Positions 8,650 through 16,835 of a stretch of DNA of 64,000 nucleotides are shown here, in pieces. This DNA comes from Spirochaetales bacterium. Its GTDB lineage: Bacteria; Spirochaetota; Spirochaetia; Treponematales; Treponemataceae. Under the pieces are notes generated by a model, which saw only the letters and a list, made by a program, of their open reading frames with translations, made no database searches and was not told where the DNA came from. A program made the position numbers and the translations under genes. The stretch is taken from positions 19,396-83,395 of the forward strand of contig QKAR01000145.1 in NCBI GenBank assembly GCA_003246335.1, read 5' to 3'. Position 1 is the first letter of the stretch, and each line of letters starts with the position of its first letter.

Positions 8650-10133
8650 GAATTTCTCTTCGGAGCTCGAGCATACGCGATCGGCTACTGCACTCGTTTT
8701 TCCTCACCGCGGCACTCATGTGCATGGTCGTTCTCTACAGTTTCGTGTGCATCAACTCGGTCGCCCTGTCGATAACCAACGCGTACCGAACGAATAGCGC
8801 TCTCGCCGAGTTTAAGTCCGCCCTTTCCGAGGTCGAGAGCAATATGGAAAAATACGTCGCGTTCAAGACGTTTAACGACATCGAGGCGTATTACTCGAGC
8901 AGGGGACGGCTCGACTCGCTGGCGGTCGACTTCAACACGACGCTGTCGCCCGACGAGATATTGCTCAAGGAATATAAGGTAAAGAAACTCATGGAGAGCT
9001 TTTTGGAATGCGCGGATAAGGCCATTTACGCGCGACGGGGCAACAACGTCGATTCGTACGTGACGAGCTATCGGGACGCGCTGCGCGTGTACGGCTACCT
9101 TTCGGACTCGGTGAACGAGCTGAACGCGCTCTACTTCCAGCGGAATATCAGGGGATATACCTCGATCATTCACGACATGAAGCTGATCGAGTTTCTCAGC
9201 GTGCTCCTGCTCGCGACGGTCGTCGGCGTTAACTTCTTTCTCGCCTACATCCTCATCAACCGCATCACGAGCCCTCTTATGGAGCTTTCCCGCGTCGCGA
9301 ACGAGCTCGCCTCGGGGAATTTCGACGTCGACCTGATCGGCATCGAGTCTGGCAACGAGGTCGGCAACATATGCCGCGCGTTCGACCGCATGACGGTCAG
9401 CATTCGCGAGTACATCGAGACGATCCGCAGCAAGGCCCAGGTCGAGAGCCGCCTTCGCCAGCAGGAGCTCGAGACGCGCGAGCTTTATAAGGACGCCCAG
9501 CTTAAGACGCTTCAGGCGCAGATCAACCCGCACTTCCTTTTTAACACGCTGAACGCGGGAGCCCAATTGGCGATGATGGAAGGAGCCGACGACACCTGCA
9601 CGTTCATCGAGAAGACGGCCGATTTTTTCCGCTATAACATCCAAAACATGGATAAGGAAGTGTTCCTTTCCGACGAAATAGAGCTCGTCGACAACTATAT
9701 GTACATCATGCGCGTCCGCTTCGCCGACCGGGTTCGCTACGAGAAGGACATCCGTTGCGACGATCTCAAGGTCCGCATGCCGAGCATGGTCCTGCAGCCG
9801 CTCGTGGAAAATTCAATCAAGCACGGGATCGGCGACATGAAATCGGGCGGCACGATTTCGTTGCGCGTCTTCCGGGATGGTGGTATCCTGAACGTCGAGA
9901 TCGCGGACAACGGCGTCGGCATGGACGCCGAAAAGCGCGGCCGGCTTTTGCACGGCGCGTATTTTTACGAGGATAACTCGGTTGACCGGTCAAAAACCCC
10001 GTCCGTCGGCATCGGCATGATTAACGTCATTACGCGCCTGCGCATGTTTTTCGACGACAATCGAATATTTGACATACGGCCGAACGATCCCGAACCGGGG
10101 ACGACTTTCGCCATAAGGATTCGAGATGTATAG
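8646..10133 (+). CDS. LytS/YesM-type sensor histidine kinase
   Basis: 495 residues, starting at a GTG that overlaps the previous stop. Two membrane helices (about 14-38 and 180-205) bracket a periplasmic domain of about 140 residues rich in helices. They are followed by HAMP (SPLMELSRVANELASG), a His_kinase domain with the phosphoacceptor in QINPHFLFNTL, and a HATPase_c domain with the N-box PLVENSIKHG and G-box DNGVGMD. This is the YesM/LytS class, which usually pairs with AraC-type response regulators, as it does here. The gene ends 8 bp inside the regulator gene. It probably reads the sugar occupancy of the membrane-anchored binding protein encoded just upstream. Confidence 0.9.
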   Translation: MRISLRSSSIRDRLLHSFFLTAALMCMVVLYSFVCINSVALSITNAYRTNSALAEFKSALSEVESNMEKYVAFKTFNDIEAYYSSRGRLDSLAVDFNTTLSPDEILLKEYKVKKLMESFLECADKAIYARRGNNVDSYVTSYRDALRVYGYLSDSVNELNALYFQRNIRGYTSIIHDMKLIEFLSVLLLATVVGVNFFLAYILINRITSPLMELSRVANELASGNFDVDLIGIESGNEVGNICRAFDRMTVSIREYIETIRSKAQVESRLRQQELETRELYKDAQLKTLQAQINPHFLFNTLNAGAQLAMMEGADDTCTFIEKTADFFRYNIQNMDKEVFLSDEIELVDNYMYIMRVRFADRVRYEKDIRCDDLKVRMPSMVLQPLVENSIKHGIGDMKSGGTISLRVFRDGGILNVEIADNGVGMDAEKRGRLLHGAYFYEDNSVDRSKTPSVGIGMINVITRLRMFFDDNRIFDIRPNDPEPGTTFAIRIRDV

Positions 10134-11694
10134 GATTCTGTTAGCCGACGACGAGCAAATCGTCATCGATTCCCTCACGTTCATCATCGAGAGGAACTTT
10201 CCCGGACAGGTTGAATTCCTATCGGCGCGGAGCGGCGGTGACGCGATCGAGCTTTGCCAGGCGAATAAGGTCGACATCGCGTTCATGGACGTCAGCATGC
10301 CGGGGCTTAACGGCATCGAGGCGATTAAGGCCATTAAGGCGTCGAGCCCGGCGGTCATTTTCATCGTCCTTACGGCGTTTGACCGCTTCGAGTACGCGCA
10401 GCAGGCCGTCAATCTCGGCGTGTACGAATATCTTTCAAAGCCGGTGAACCGCAATAAAATAGTCGAGGTTGCCCGGAGCGCCATGTCGCAGGTCGACGTT
10501 CTCCGGCGCAAGCAGCTCTCCGAGATACAGATTCGCGAGAAACTCGACTCGGTGGTGAACATCGTCGAAAGCGATTTTATTTACTCGCTCATTTTTCCGT
10601 CGGAAAAGGCGGGTGACATCGCGTCGTATCTCGATTTTTTCGGGATAAAGGACCCCTCGTTCTATTTCATGACGATCGAGGTCTCCGACTTAATCGAGGC
10701 GAGTAGGCAAGACGTCTATTTGACCGCTCGCGACATCGTTTTGTCGGCCGCCCACTGCATCGTCGGTCCGTTCATGCGCAATCGCATCGTCGTGTTCGTG
10801 CCTTTCGTCCCGGGCCCCACGCCGGAATCGGACGTCGAGGCGATTAAGGGGGCCGTCCGCCTGATACACTCGCGCATGGGCGCGAAGCTCTCCCTTCGAG
10901 TGAAAATCGGCCTTTCCCGCGTCGAGTCGGACCTAACGCGGTCCCTGTCCGCGTATAACGACTCGCTGAAAGCCCTCATCAGCACCGACGGGGACTCGGG
11001 CGTCGTGCATTGCGCCGATTGCGAAGAGTCTCTTTCGTCGTCCGATTCCTATCCCGCCGACCTTGAGCGCCGGCTTTTGGACCGGGCTATCGCCGGCGAC
11101 GTGCAAAGCGTGCACGGGATTTTCGCGGGACTCTGCCAGTGGATTCGCGCGCGTTTCCCCGATGACGACGGCGTCCTCCGCTACAAGCTCATGGATCTCC
11201 TCTCGATCATACGCTTTCAGACCAGGGAAATCCAAAATCAATTCGGCGGGTTTGCCGTTTGGAAAGACACGTGGCGCCAAGTTGCCGCGGAGCAGGACCT
11301 ATCTTCCCTCGAGCGGTACGTGCTTTCCTGCGTCGACGAATGCCTGACGGTCGTGAACGAGCATAAGCAGAGTCGCATGAGCCCGATCATCGTTCGGGCC
11401 TGCGCGATAATCCACGAGAGCCTCGCCGAGGACATTTCCCTCGAGGAAATATCGCGCCGCGTCGAGATTAGCCCGTTTTATTTCAGCAAGCTATTTAAGG
11501 AAGAAACCGGCGAGAATTTCATCGATTACCTGACGATGGCTCGCATGCAAAAGGCGAAGGATTTGCTGCGCGAGCCGTCGAGGTCCATAAAGGAAATAAG
11601 CGCCGCCTCCGGATACGCCGACCCGAATTACTTCAGCAAGCTCTTTAAAAAAGTCGTCGGGGTAACGCCGACGGAATTTCGGGAGAGCCTATGA
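10126..11694 (+). CDS. YesN-type response regulator with AraC DNA-binding domain
   Basis: 522 residues. The N-terminal REC domain (1-125) has LLADDEQ, the phosphoacceptor Asp in FMDVSMPG, VLTAFD and the Lys in LSKPV. The middle 260 residues are a poorly conserved helical region. The C-terminal 100 residues are a two-helix-turn-helix AraC domain (ISLEEISRRVEISPFYFSKL and IKEISAASGYADPNYFSKL). It is the cognate regulator of the preceding kinase and the likely activator of the chvE-gguAB transporter, whose promoter has a good -10 but a poor -35. It overlaps the kinase by 8 bp and the following lipoprotein gene by ATGA. Confidence 0.92.
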   Translation: MYRILLADDEQIVIDSLTFIIERNFPGQVEFLSARSGGDAIELCQANKVDIAFMDVSMPGLNGIEAIKAIKASSPAVIFIVLTAFDRFEYAQQAVNLGVYEYLSKPVNRNKIVEVARSAMSQVDVLRRKQLSEIQIREKLDSVVNIVESDFIYSLIFPSEKAGDIASYLDFFGIKDPSFYFMTIEVSDLIEASRQDVYLTARDIVLSAAHCIVGPFMRNRIVVFVPFVPGPTPESDVEAIKGAVRLIHSRMGAKLSLRVKIGLSRVESDLTRSLSAYNDSLKALISTDGDSGVVHCADCEESLSSSDSYPADLERRLLDRAIAGDVQSVHGIFAGLCQWIRARFPDDDGVLRYKLMDLLSIIRFQTREIQNQFGGFAVWKDTWRQVAAEQDLSSLERYVLSCVDECLTVVNEHKQSRMSPIIVRACAIIHESLAEDISLEEISRRVEISPFYFSKLFKEETGENFIDYLTMARMQKAKDLLREPSRSIKEISAASGYADPNYFSKLFKKVVGVTPTEFRESL

Positions 11695-12773
11695 GCCTTC
11701 CTCGCGACGCCCGGTTTCGCAGGGGCTTTTTCCTTTTCCGCTCGCTCGCGATTATCCCCGCGGCGCTCGCGATCGTCTCCTGCGGTTTTCAGCGCCGCGC
11801 AGACCCGGGCGCGACGGAGCGCAAGCTCGTCATCGGCTTTTCCCTCGATTCCCTCATCGTGGAGCGTTGGCTTCGCGATCGTGACGTATTCGTCTCCGCC
11901 GCGAATTCCCTCGGCGCCGACGTCATATTCCAAAACGCGGCGAACGGCGAGCGCGAGCAGGTGAATCAGGTAAAGTACCTGATCGATCGCGGCGTCGACG
12001 CCCTCGTCATCATTCCCCAAAACGCGGATCTTTTCACCGAGGTCGTCCAGAGGGCGAAGTCGAAGGGCATCAAAGTCATTTCTTACGATAGACTCATCCG
12101 CAACGCCGGCGTCGACCTCTATATCAGCGTGGATAGCCGCGAGGTCGGGAAAATAATGGCGCGCGAAATCGTGAAGGAAGCGCCGGCCGGCAGCTATCTT
12201 TTCATTAATGGGCCGAAGTCCGACTATAACGTGACCCTCGTGAAGGAAGGTCAGGATTCCGTATTCAAGGACTATCCCGGCGTATACCGCGCGCTCGAGT
12301 ACTACGCCGACAATTGGAGCTACGACCTCGCCTTCGCCGAAGTTTCCCGCGTGCTCGACGCGGGGACCGCGGTCGACGCCATCGTGTGCGGCAACGACGG
12401 TCTCGCCGGCGGCGCCATCCACGCTCTTTCGGAACGGCGACTCGCCGGAAAAATTCCCGTCGTCGGCCAAGACGCCGATATTTCCGCCTGCCAGTTCGTC
12501 GTCGAGGGATCCCAGCTCGCGACGGTTTATAAGCCGATTTCGACGCTCGCGCGCGAGGCGGCCCAAATCGCGGTCGCGATGGCGAAGGACGAATACGCGC
12601 CCCCGGCGGAAACGATTTACGACGGCGTTCACGACGTACCCGTCCGTTGGCTCACTCCCGTCGCGGTCGATAAATCCAACATCGATTCCGTCGTGATAGA
12701 TTCAGGCTTTCACTCCGCGGTCGAGGTATATCAAAACGTTCCCGTCGAAAAACGTCCCGCATCCTACCGGTAA
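11691..12773 (+). CDS. XylF-like sugar-binding lipoprotein
   Basis: A 360-residue ABC-type sugar-binding protein with a lipoprotein signal (hydrophobic stretch ending AIVSC, a relaxed lipobox). Fold landmarks include VIGFSLDSLIVERW, GVDALVIIPQNA, KVISYDRLI, a hinge near YLFINGPKSDYN, AIVCGNDGLAGG and VVGQDADISACQ, all close to xylose-binding XylF/ChvE proteins. It has no adjacent ATPase of its own. It is translationally coupled to the response regulator and precedes the chvE-gguAB unit by 177 bp. It could be a second receptor for the kinase or an alternative binding protein for the transporter. Confidence 0.85.
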   Translation: MSLPRDARFRRGFFLFRSLAIIPAALAIVSCGFQRRADPGATERKLVIGFSLDSLIVERWLRDRDVFVSAANSLGADVIFQNAANGEREQVNQVKYLIDRGVDALVIIPQNADLFTEVVQRAKSKGIKVISYDRLIRNAGVDLYISVDSREVGKIMAREIVKEAPAGSYLFINGPKSDYNVTLVKEGQDSVFKDYPGVYRALEYYADNWSYDLAFAEVSRVLDAGTAVDAIVCGNDGLAGGAIHALSERRLAGKIPVVGQDADISACQFVVEGSQLATVYKPISTLAREAAQIAVAMAKDEYAPPAETIYDGVHDVPVRWLTPVAVDKSNIDSVVIDSGFHSAVEVYQNVPVEKRPASYR

Positions 12774-12891
12774 TTTTTTGACCGCAAAAAATTGCAGGGT
12801 CGGCGCGGATTCGCCCGATTTCCCGCGGCGACAATCAAGAATCTCGCAAAATAACCCAGAATAATCCCCGTTTTTTCCCCCGAAACGCCCC

Positions 12892-12897
12892 TATAAT
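12892..12897 (+). promoter_or_regulatory. -10 box of the chvE promoter, weak -35
   Basis: TATAAT lies 54 bases before the chvE ATG. The position 17 bases upstream (CGTTTT) is a poor -35 match, which suits a promoter needing an activator such as the YesN-like regulator encoded upstream. Confidence 0.5.
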
Positions 12898-12906
12898 CGG
12901 GATAAA

Positions 12907-12927
12907 GGATTCGCGTCGCGCGAATCC
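12907..12927 (+). promoter_or_regulatory. 5' leader hairpin of chvE
   Basis: GGATTCGCG, a TCG loop, then CGCGAATCC form a perfect 9-bp stem between the putative transcription start and the ribosome binding site (GGAGG). No U-run follows, so it is not a terminator. It may stabilise the abundant binding-protein mRNA. Confidence 0.5.
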
Positions 12928-12950
12928 TCAAGTCTTGAAGGAGGATTTTC

Positions 12951-14060
12951 ATGAAAAAAATCACCAAGGTCATCGTAGCGGCGTCCGCGCTTCTGATGGT
13001 CGCTTCCGTCGCTTTCGCCGGCGGATCGCAGCAAAAATCGAAAGTTGACGTCGGTATCGTTCTTCCCACGAAAGACGAGCCGCGCTGGGTTCAGGATGAG
13101 ACTCGCTTCCTCGACGCCCTCAAGGGCCAGGCGAACGTCGAGCTTCTGTTCAGCCAGGGCGATTCCGGTAAGGAAAAACAGAACGTCGAGACCCTTTTGA
13201 CGAAGGGCATTAAAGTTCTCATCATTTGCCCGCAGGACGGTGCCGCCGCCGCAGCAGCAGCGGAAGCCGCGAAAAAAGAAGGCGTGACGGTTATTTCCTA
13301 CGATCGCCTTATCACCAATACGACCGCGGTCGACTACTACGTTACGTTCGACTCGGTATCGGTCGGAAAGGCCCAAGCCCAGTACCTCGTGAATAACCTC
13401 GAGGCCGGCAAAATGGGCAATCCGCTCTACATCTACGCGGGCGCTGCGTCCGACAACAACGCATTCCTGTTCTTCCAGGGCGCATGGGAAGTTCTCCAGC
13501 CGAAGATCGCCGACGGAACTTTCGTAATCAAGAATTCCTCCGAGGCTATCGCTCTCCAGAGCAAGAAAAACCTCGAGCGAACCGAGATGGGCAAAATCAT
13601 CGGCCAGATCACGACGAACTGGGATTTCAACGACGCGAAGAAAAAAGCCGCCGACAACCTGACCGCCGCCACCGCTAAGGACAAAGGCCGCGTATACATT
13701 CTCGCCCCGAACGACGGAACCGCGCGTTCCATCGCCGACGAGTTCGCCAAGGACAAGGACGTGACGAAGTATTTCATCACCGGACAGGACGCCGAAATTC
13801 CCTCGATCCAGTACATCATCGACGGCAAGCAATCCATGACCGTTTTCAAGGACGTTCGCACGCTCGTTCGCGACGCGGTTAAGATGGCCACCGACGTGCT
13901 CGCCGGAAAGACCCCGGTAACCACTGGCTCGTACAACAACAACAAGAAGGACGTGCCCGCCAAGCAGACGGAAGTCATTACCGTCGAGCAGAAAAACGTG
14001 AAGGCTGCCCTGATCGACTCGGGATACTATCCCGCCTCCAATTTCACCGGCCTGAAATAA
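12951..14060 (+). CDS. chvE: ChvE-type multiple-sugar-binding protein
   Basis: A 369-residue secreted binding protein (signal peptide MKKITKVIVAASALLMVASVAFA, then GGS). It shares the diagnostic ChvE/MmsE features: IVLPTKDEPRW, KVLIICPQDG, VISYDRLI, YYVTFDSVSVG, DNNAFLFFQGAW, PNDGTA, ITGQDAEIPS and FKDVRTLV. ChvE binds galactose, glucose, arabinose and xylose in other bacteria. Which sugar applies here cannot be read from sequence. A strong SD (GGAGG) precedes the ATG. A terminator-like hairpin lies between this gene and the ATPase gene, which would allow excess binding protein. An alanine run near residue 100 is a lineage quirk on a surface loop. Confidence 0.9.
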   Translation: MKKITKVIVAASALLMVASVAFAGGSQQKSKVDVGIVLPTKDEPRWVQDETRFLDALKGQANVELLFSQGDSGKEKQNVETLLTKGIKVLIICPQDGAAAAAAAEAAKKEGVTVISYDRLITNTTAVDYYVTFDSVSVGKAQAQYLVNNLEAGKMGNPLYIYAGAASDNNAFLFFQGAWEVLQPKIADGTFVIKNSSEAIALQSKKNLERTEMGKIIGQITTNWDFNDAKKKAADNLTAATAKDKGRVYILAPNDGTARSIADEFAKDKDVTKYFITGQDAEIPSIQYIIDGKQSMTVFKDVRTLVRDAVKMATDVLAGKTPVTTGSYNNNKKDVPAKQTEVITVEQKNVKAALIDSGYYPASNFTGLK

Positions 14061-14077
14061 TCAGTCTTTGATCACGC

Positions 14078-14130
14078 GGACAGCCGGTCCCGCTTCCCCT
14101 AACGGGAAAGCGGGCCGCTGTCCATTTTTT
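14078..14130 (+). terminator. intraoperonic attenuator between chvE and gguA
   Basis: A long GC-rich stem (GGACAGC...GCTGTCC, with inner CCCGCTTCCCC/GGGAAAGCGGG pairing) is followed by ATTTTTT, then the gguA SD (GGAAGG). It resembles an intrinsic terminator placed inside an operon, as is common after binding-protein genes. Confidence 0.75.
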
Positions 14131-14143
14131 ACGGAAGGAAACC

Positions 14144-15658
14144 ATGGGCAAAACCATTCTAGAAATGTCGCACATCACGAAGGAATTCCCCGGGGTAAAG
14201 GCGCTTGACGACGTAACGTTCAAGGTCGAGGAAGGCGAAATCCACTGCCTCGTCGGCGAGAACGGCGCCGGAAAGTCGACGCTCATGAAGGTCTTAAGCG
14301 GCGTTTACCCGCACGGCACGTATTCCGGGGATATCATTTTCGGCGGAGAAATCCAAAAATACTCATCGATTCGCGACAGCGAACGGGCGGGGCTCGCCAT
14401 CATTTACCAGGAATTGGCCCTCGTTCCCGACCTATCGGTATATGAAAACATTTATCTCGGCAACGAGCAGCGGAAGGGCAAGTTCATCGACTGGAACGAG
14501 ACGATAAAAAAAGCCCAGGCCCAGCTCGCGAAAGTCCGGCTCTCCGTCGACCCGAGCGCAAAAGTTCGGAGCCTCGGCGTCGGCAAGCAACAGCTTATCG
14601 AAATCGCGAAAGCGCTGAGCAAGAACGTTCGTCTCCTCATTTTGGACGAGCCGACGGCCGCGTTGAACGACGACGACAGCGACAACCTCCTCGACCTGAT
14701 AATGGAACTGAAAAAAGAGGGCGTCACGAGCATCATGATCTCGCACAAGCTCAAGGAAGTCCTGCGGATCGCGGACACGGTGACGGTCCTACGCGACGGC
14801 AAAACCGTCACGACCCTGGACCGGTCCGAGCTTGACGAGGAAGTCTTAATCAAGAACATGGTCGGCCGCGAGATCGAGAATATATTCCCGAAGCGGCAGC
14901 AGAAAAATATCGGCGACGTTCGTTTCGAGGTTCGCAACTGGACCGCGTACGATTACTCGGTGAGCAGGCAAATACTCACGGACGTCAATATCAACGTGCG
15001 CAAGGGCGAGATTCTCGGCATCGCGGGGCTCATGGGGGCGGGACGAACGGAGTTCGCCTTGAGCGTGTTCGGGAACCCGAAGCACTATCGCATCACGGGC
15101 GATATTTACGTCGACGGCGAAAAGACCGAGATCCACCATCCCTTCGACGCCATCAAGGCGGGAATCGCGTACGTATCCGAGGATCGCAAGAAAGACGGCC
15201 TCATACTCGAGCAGGACGTTAAGCAAAACCTTTCCATCGCGAGCCTGCGAGATTTCGCCCATCGCGTTGTCATCAACAAGAACGAGGAAATCCGCGTCGC
15301 CGAGGAATACCGGGCGAACCTCAAGATCAAGACCCCGTCGGTCGAGTCTCAGGTGAAGAAACTTTCGGGCGGCAACCAGCAGAAAGTCTCCCTCGGAAAA
15401 TGGCTGCTCGCGGACCCCAACATCCTGATCCTCGACGAGCCCACGCGCGGCATCGACGTCGGCGCGAAGTACGAAATATACACGATCATGAACTCGCTCG
15501 TCGAGAAGGGCATGAGCATCATCATGATCTCCTCGGAACTTCCCGAGGTGCTCGGAATGAGCGACCGCATCTACGTCGTCTGCGAGGGAAAGATCACCGG
15601 GGAACTTTCCGGCGAGGAAGCCACGCAGGAAAAAATCATGAAAATGGCAACGGTCTAA
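14144..15658 (+). CDS. gguA: sugar ABC transporter ATPase, GguA/XylG/MmsA type
   Basis: 504 residues with two fused ABC domains. The first has Walker A GENGAGKST, signature LGVGKQQLIEIA (degenerate LSGGQ) and Walker B LLILDEPTAAL. The second has the degenerate Walker A GLMGAGRTE, signature LSGGNQQKV and Walker B ILILDEPTRGIDVG. This asymmetry is standard for the monosaccharide (MglA/RbsA/XylG) subfamily, in which one site is catalytic. It energises uptake of the sugar bound by ChvE through the permease encoded 14 bp downstream. Confidence 0.93.
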   Translation: MGKTILEMSHITKEFPGVKALDDVTFKVEEGEIHCLVGENGAGKSTLMKVLSGVYPHGTYSGDIIFGGEIQKYSSIRDSERAGLAIIYQELALVPDLSVYENIYLGNEQRKGKFIDWNETIKKAQAQLAKVRLSVDPSAKVRSLGVGKQQLIEIAKALSKNVRLLILDEPTAALNDDDSDNLLDLIMELKKEGVTSIMISHKLKEVLRIADTVTVLRDGKTVTTLDRSELDEEVLIKNMVGREIENIFPKRQQKNIGDVRFEVRNWTAYDYSVSRQILTDVNINVRKGEILGIAGLMGAGRTEFALSVFGNPKHYRITGDIYVDGEKTEIHHPFDAIKAGIAYVSEDRKKDGLILEQDVKQNLSIASLRDFAHRVVINKNEEIRVAEEYRANLKIKTPSVESQVKKLSGGNQQKVSLGKWLLADPNILILDEPTRGIDVGAKYEIYTIMNSLVEKGMSIIMISSELPEVLGMSDRIYVVCEGKITGELSGEEATQEKIMKMATV

Positions 15659-15672
15659 CGGAGGACACCGAG

Positions 15673-16833
15673 ATGAATATCAGAGTTTTGAAGCAGAATG
15701 TCCGCGAGTACGGAATGTATATCGCACTCATGGTGATAATGGCGTTCTTTACGATCTTTACCGACGGGCTTTTTATGTCCCCCCGAAACCTGAGCAACTT
15801 GCTCGACCAGACCGGCTACGTCGCGGTTCTCGCGGTCGGCATGACGCTCATCATCATCATTCGCCACATCGACTTGTCGGTCGGCTTTGTCGCCGGTTTC
15901 CTCGGCGCGATCGCCGCGGTTTTGATGAAGCAGGGCGGACTCCCGCTTCCCGTCATCATACTGATAACGATAGCGGTCGGTTTGCTTATCGGCCTCTATA
16001 ACGGCTGGCTCGTCGCGAAGATGGGCGTCCCGGCGTTCGTCGTAACACTTGCGGGCATGTTCATTTTCCGCGGTGCTCTCTTGCGCATCACCGAGGGCAC
16101 GGGAACGATCATCGTCGACAATAAAATCTTCAACGCGCTCGGCAACGGCTTCATTCCCGATTTTCTCGGCGGCGGCAGCCTTCACCTTTTGACGATGATT
16201 ATCGGCATCGCGGTCGTCGTTCTGTTCATCGTTAACGAATTTCGCACGCGCATGCAAAAGAAGAAATACGGATTCGAGATCGCGACGCTCGATATGTTCA
16301 TCGGAAAGCTCGTCTTTATCACCGCGCTCGTCATGTTCTTTTGCTGGCAGCTCGCGCAGTATAACGGCATTTCCTGGACCGTCGTCATCATGTTCGTGGT
16401 CGTGGCGATTTACCACTTCTTCATGAACAACACCGTGCTCGGCCGTCACGTGTACGCGGTCGGCGGTAATCCCGAGGCGGCGGAATTGAGCGGTATCAGG
16501 GTAGAGGGCGTCACGTTCTTCGTGTTCGCGTCGATGAGCTCTCTCGCGGCGCTCGCGGGAATCCTGTACTCCGCGCGGCTTCAGTCCGCGTCAACGACCG
16601 CGGGAACGGGGTTCGAGCTCGACGCGATCGCGTCCGCGTTCATCGGCGGCTGCTCGCCGGCGGGCGGCATCGGAAAGGTTACCGGAACCATCATCGGCGC
16701 CATCATCATGTCCTCGCTTCAGAGCGGCATGAACCTCATGCAGGTCGGGCAATCCTATCAATACATCGTGAAGGGCCTCGTGCTCGTGCTCGCGGTGCTG
16801 TTCGACGTGCAGTCGAGGAAGGTTAAGATTTAA
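15673..16833 (+). CDS. gguB: sugar ABC transporter permease, GguB/XylH type
   Basis: 386 residues with about ten hydrophobic helices, starting at the ATG encoding [14 protein letters not shown] after an AGGAC-like SD. The track ORF starts 91 codons too early, inside gguA. The branched-chain/monosaccharide permease fold is shown by [56 protein letters not shown] and the C-terminal [19 protein letters not shown]. It forms the membrane channel of the ChvE-GguAB importer. The chemoreceptor gene follows after two bases. Confidence 0.92.
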   Translation: MNIRVLKQNVREYGMYIALMVIMAFFTIFTDGLFMSPRNLSNLLDQTGYVAVLAVGMTLIIIIRHIDLSVGFVAGFLGAIAAVLMKQGGLPLPVIILITIAVGLLIGLYNGWLVAKMGVPAFVVTLAGMFIFRGALLRITEGTGTIIVDNKIFNALGNGFIPDFLGGGSLHLLTMIIGIAVVVLFIVNEFRTRMQKKKYGFEIATLDMFIGKLVFITALVMFFCWQLAQYNGISWTVVIMFVVVAIYHFFMNNTVLGRHVYAVGGNPEAAELSGIRVEGVTFFVFASMSSLAALAGILYSARLQSASTTAGTGFELDAIASAFIGGCSPAGGIGKVTGTIIGAIIMSSLQSGMNLMQVGQSYQYIVKGLVLVLAVLFDVQSRKVKI

Positions 16834-16835
16834 CG

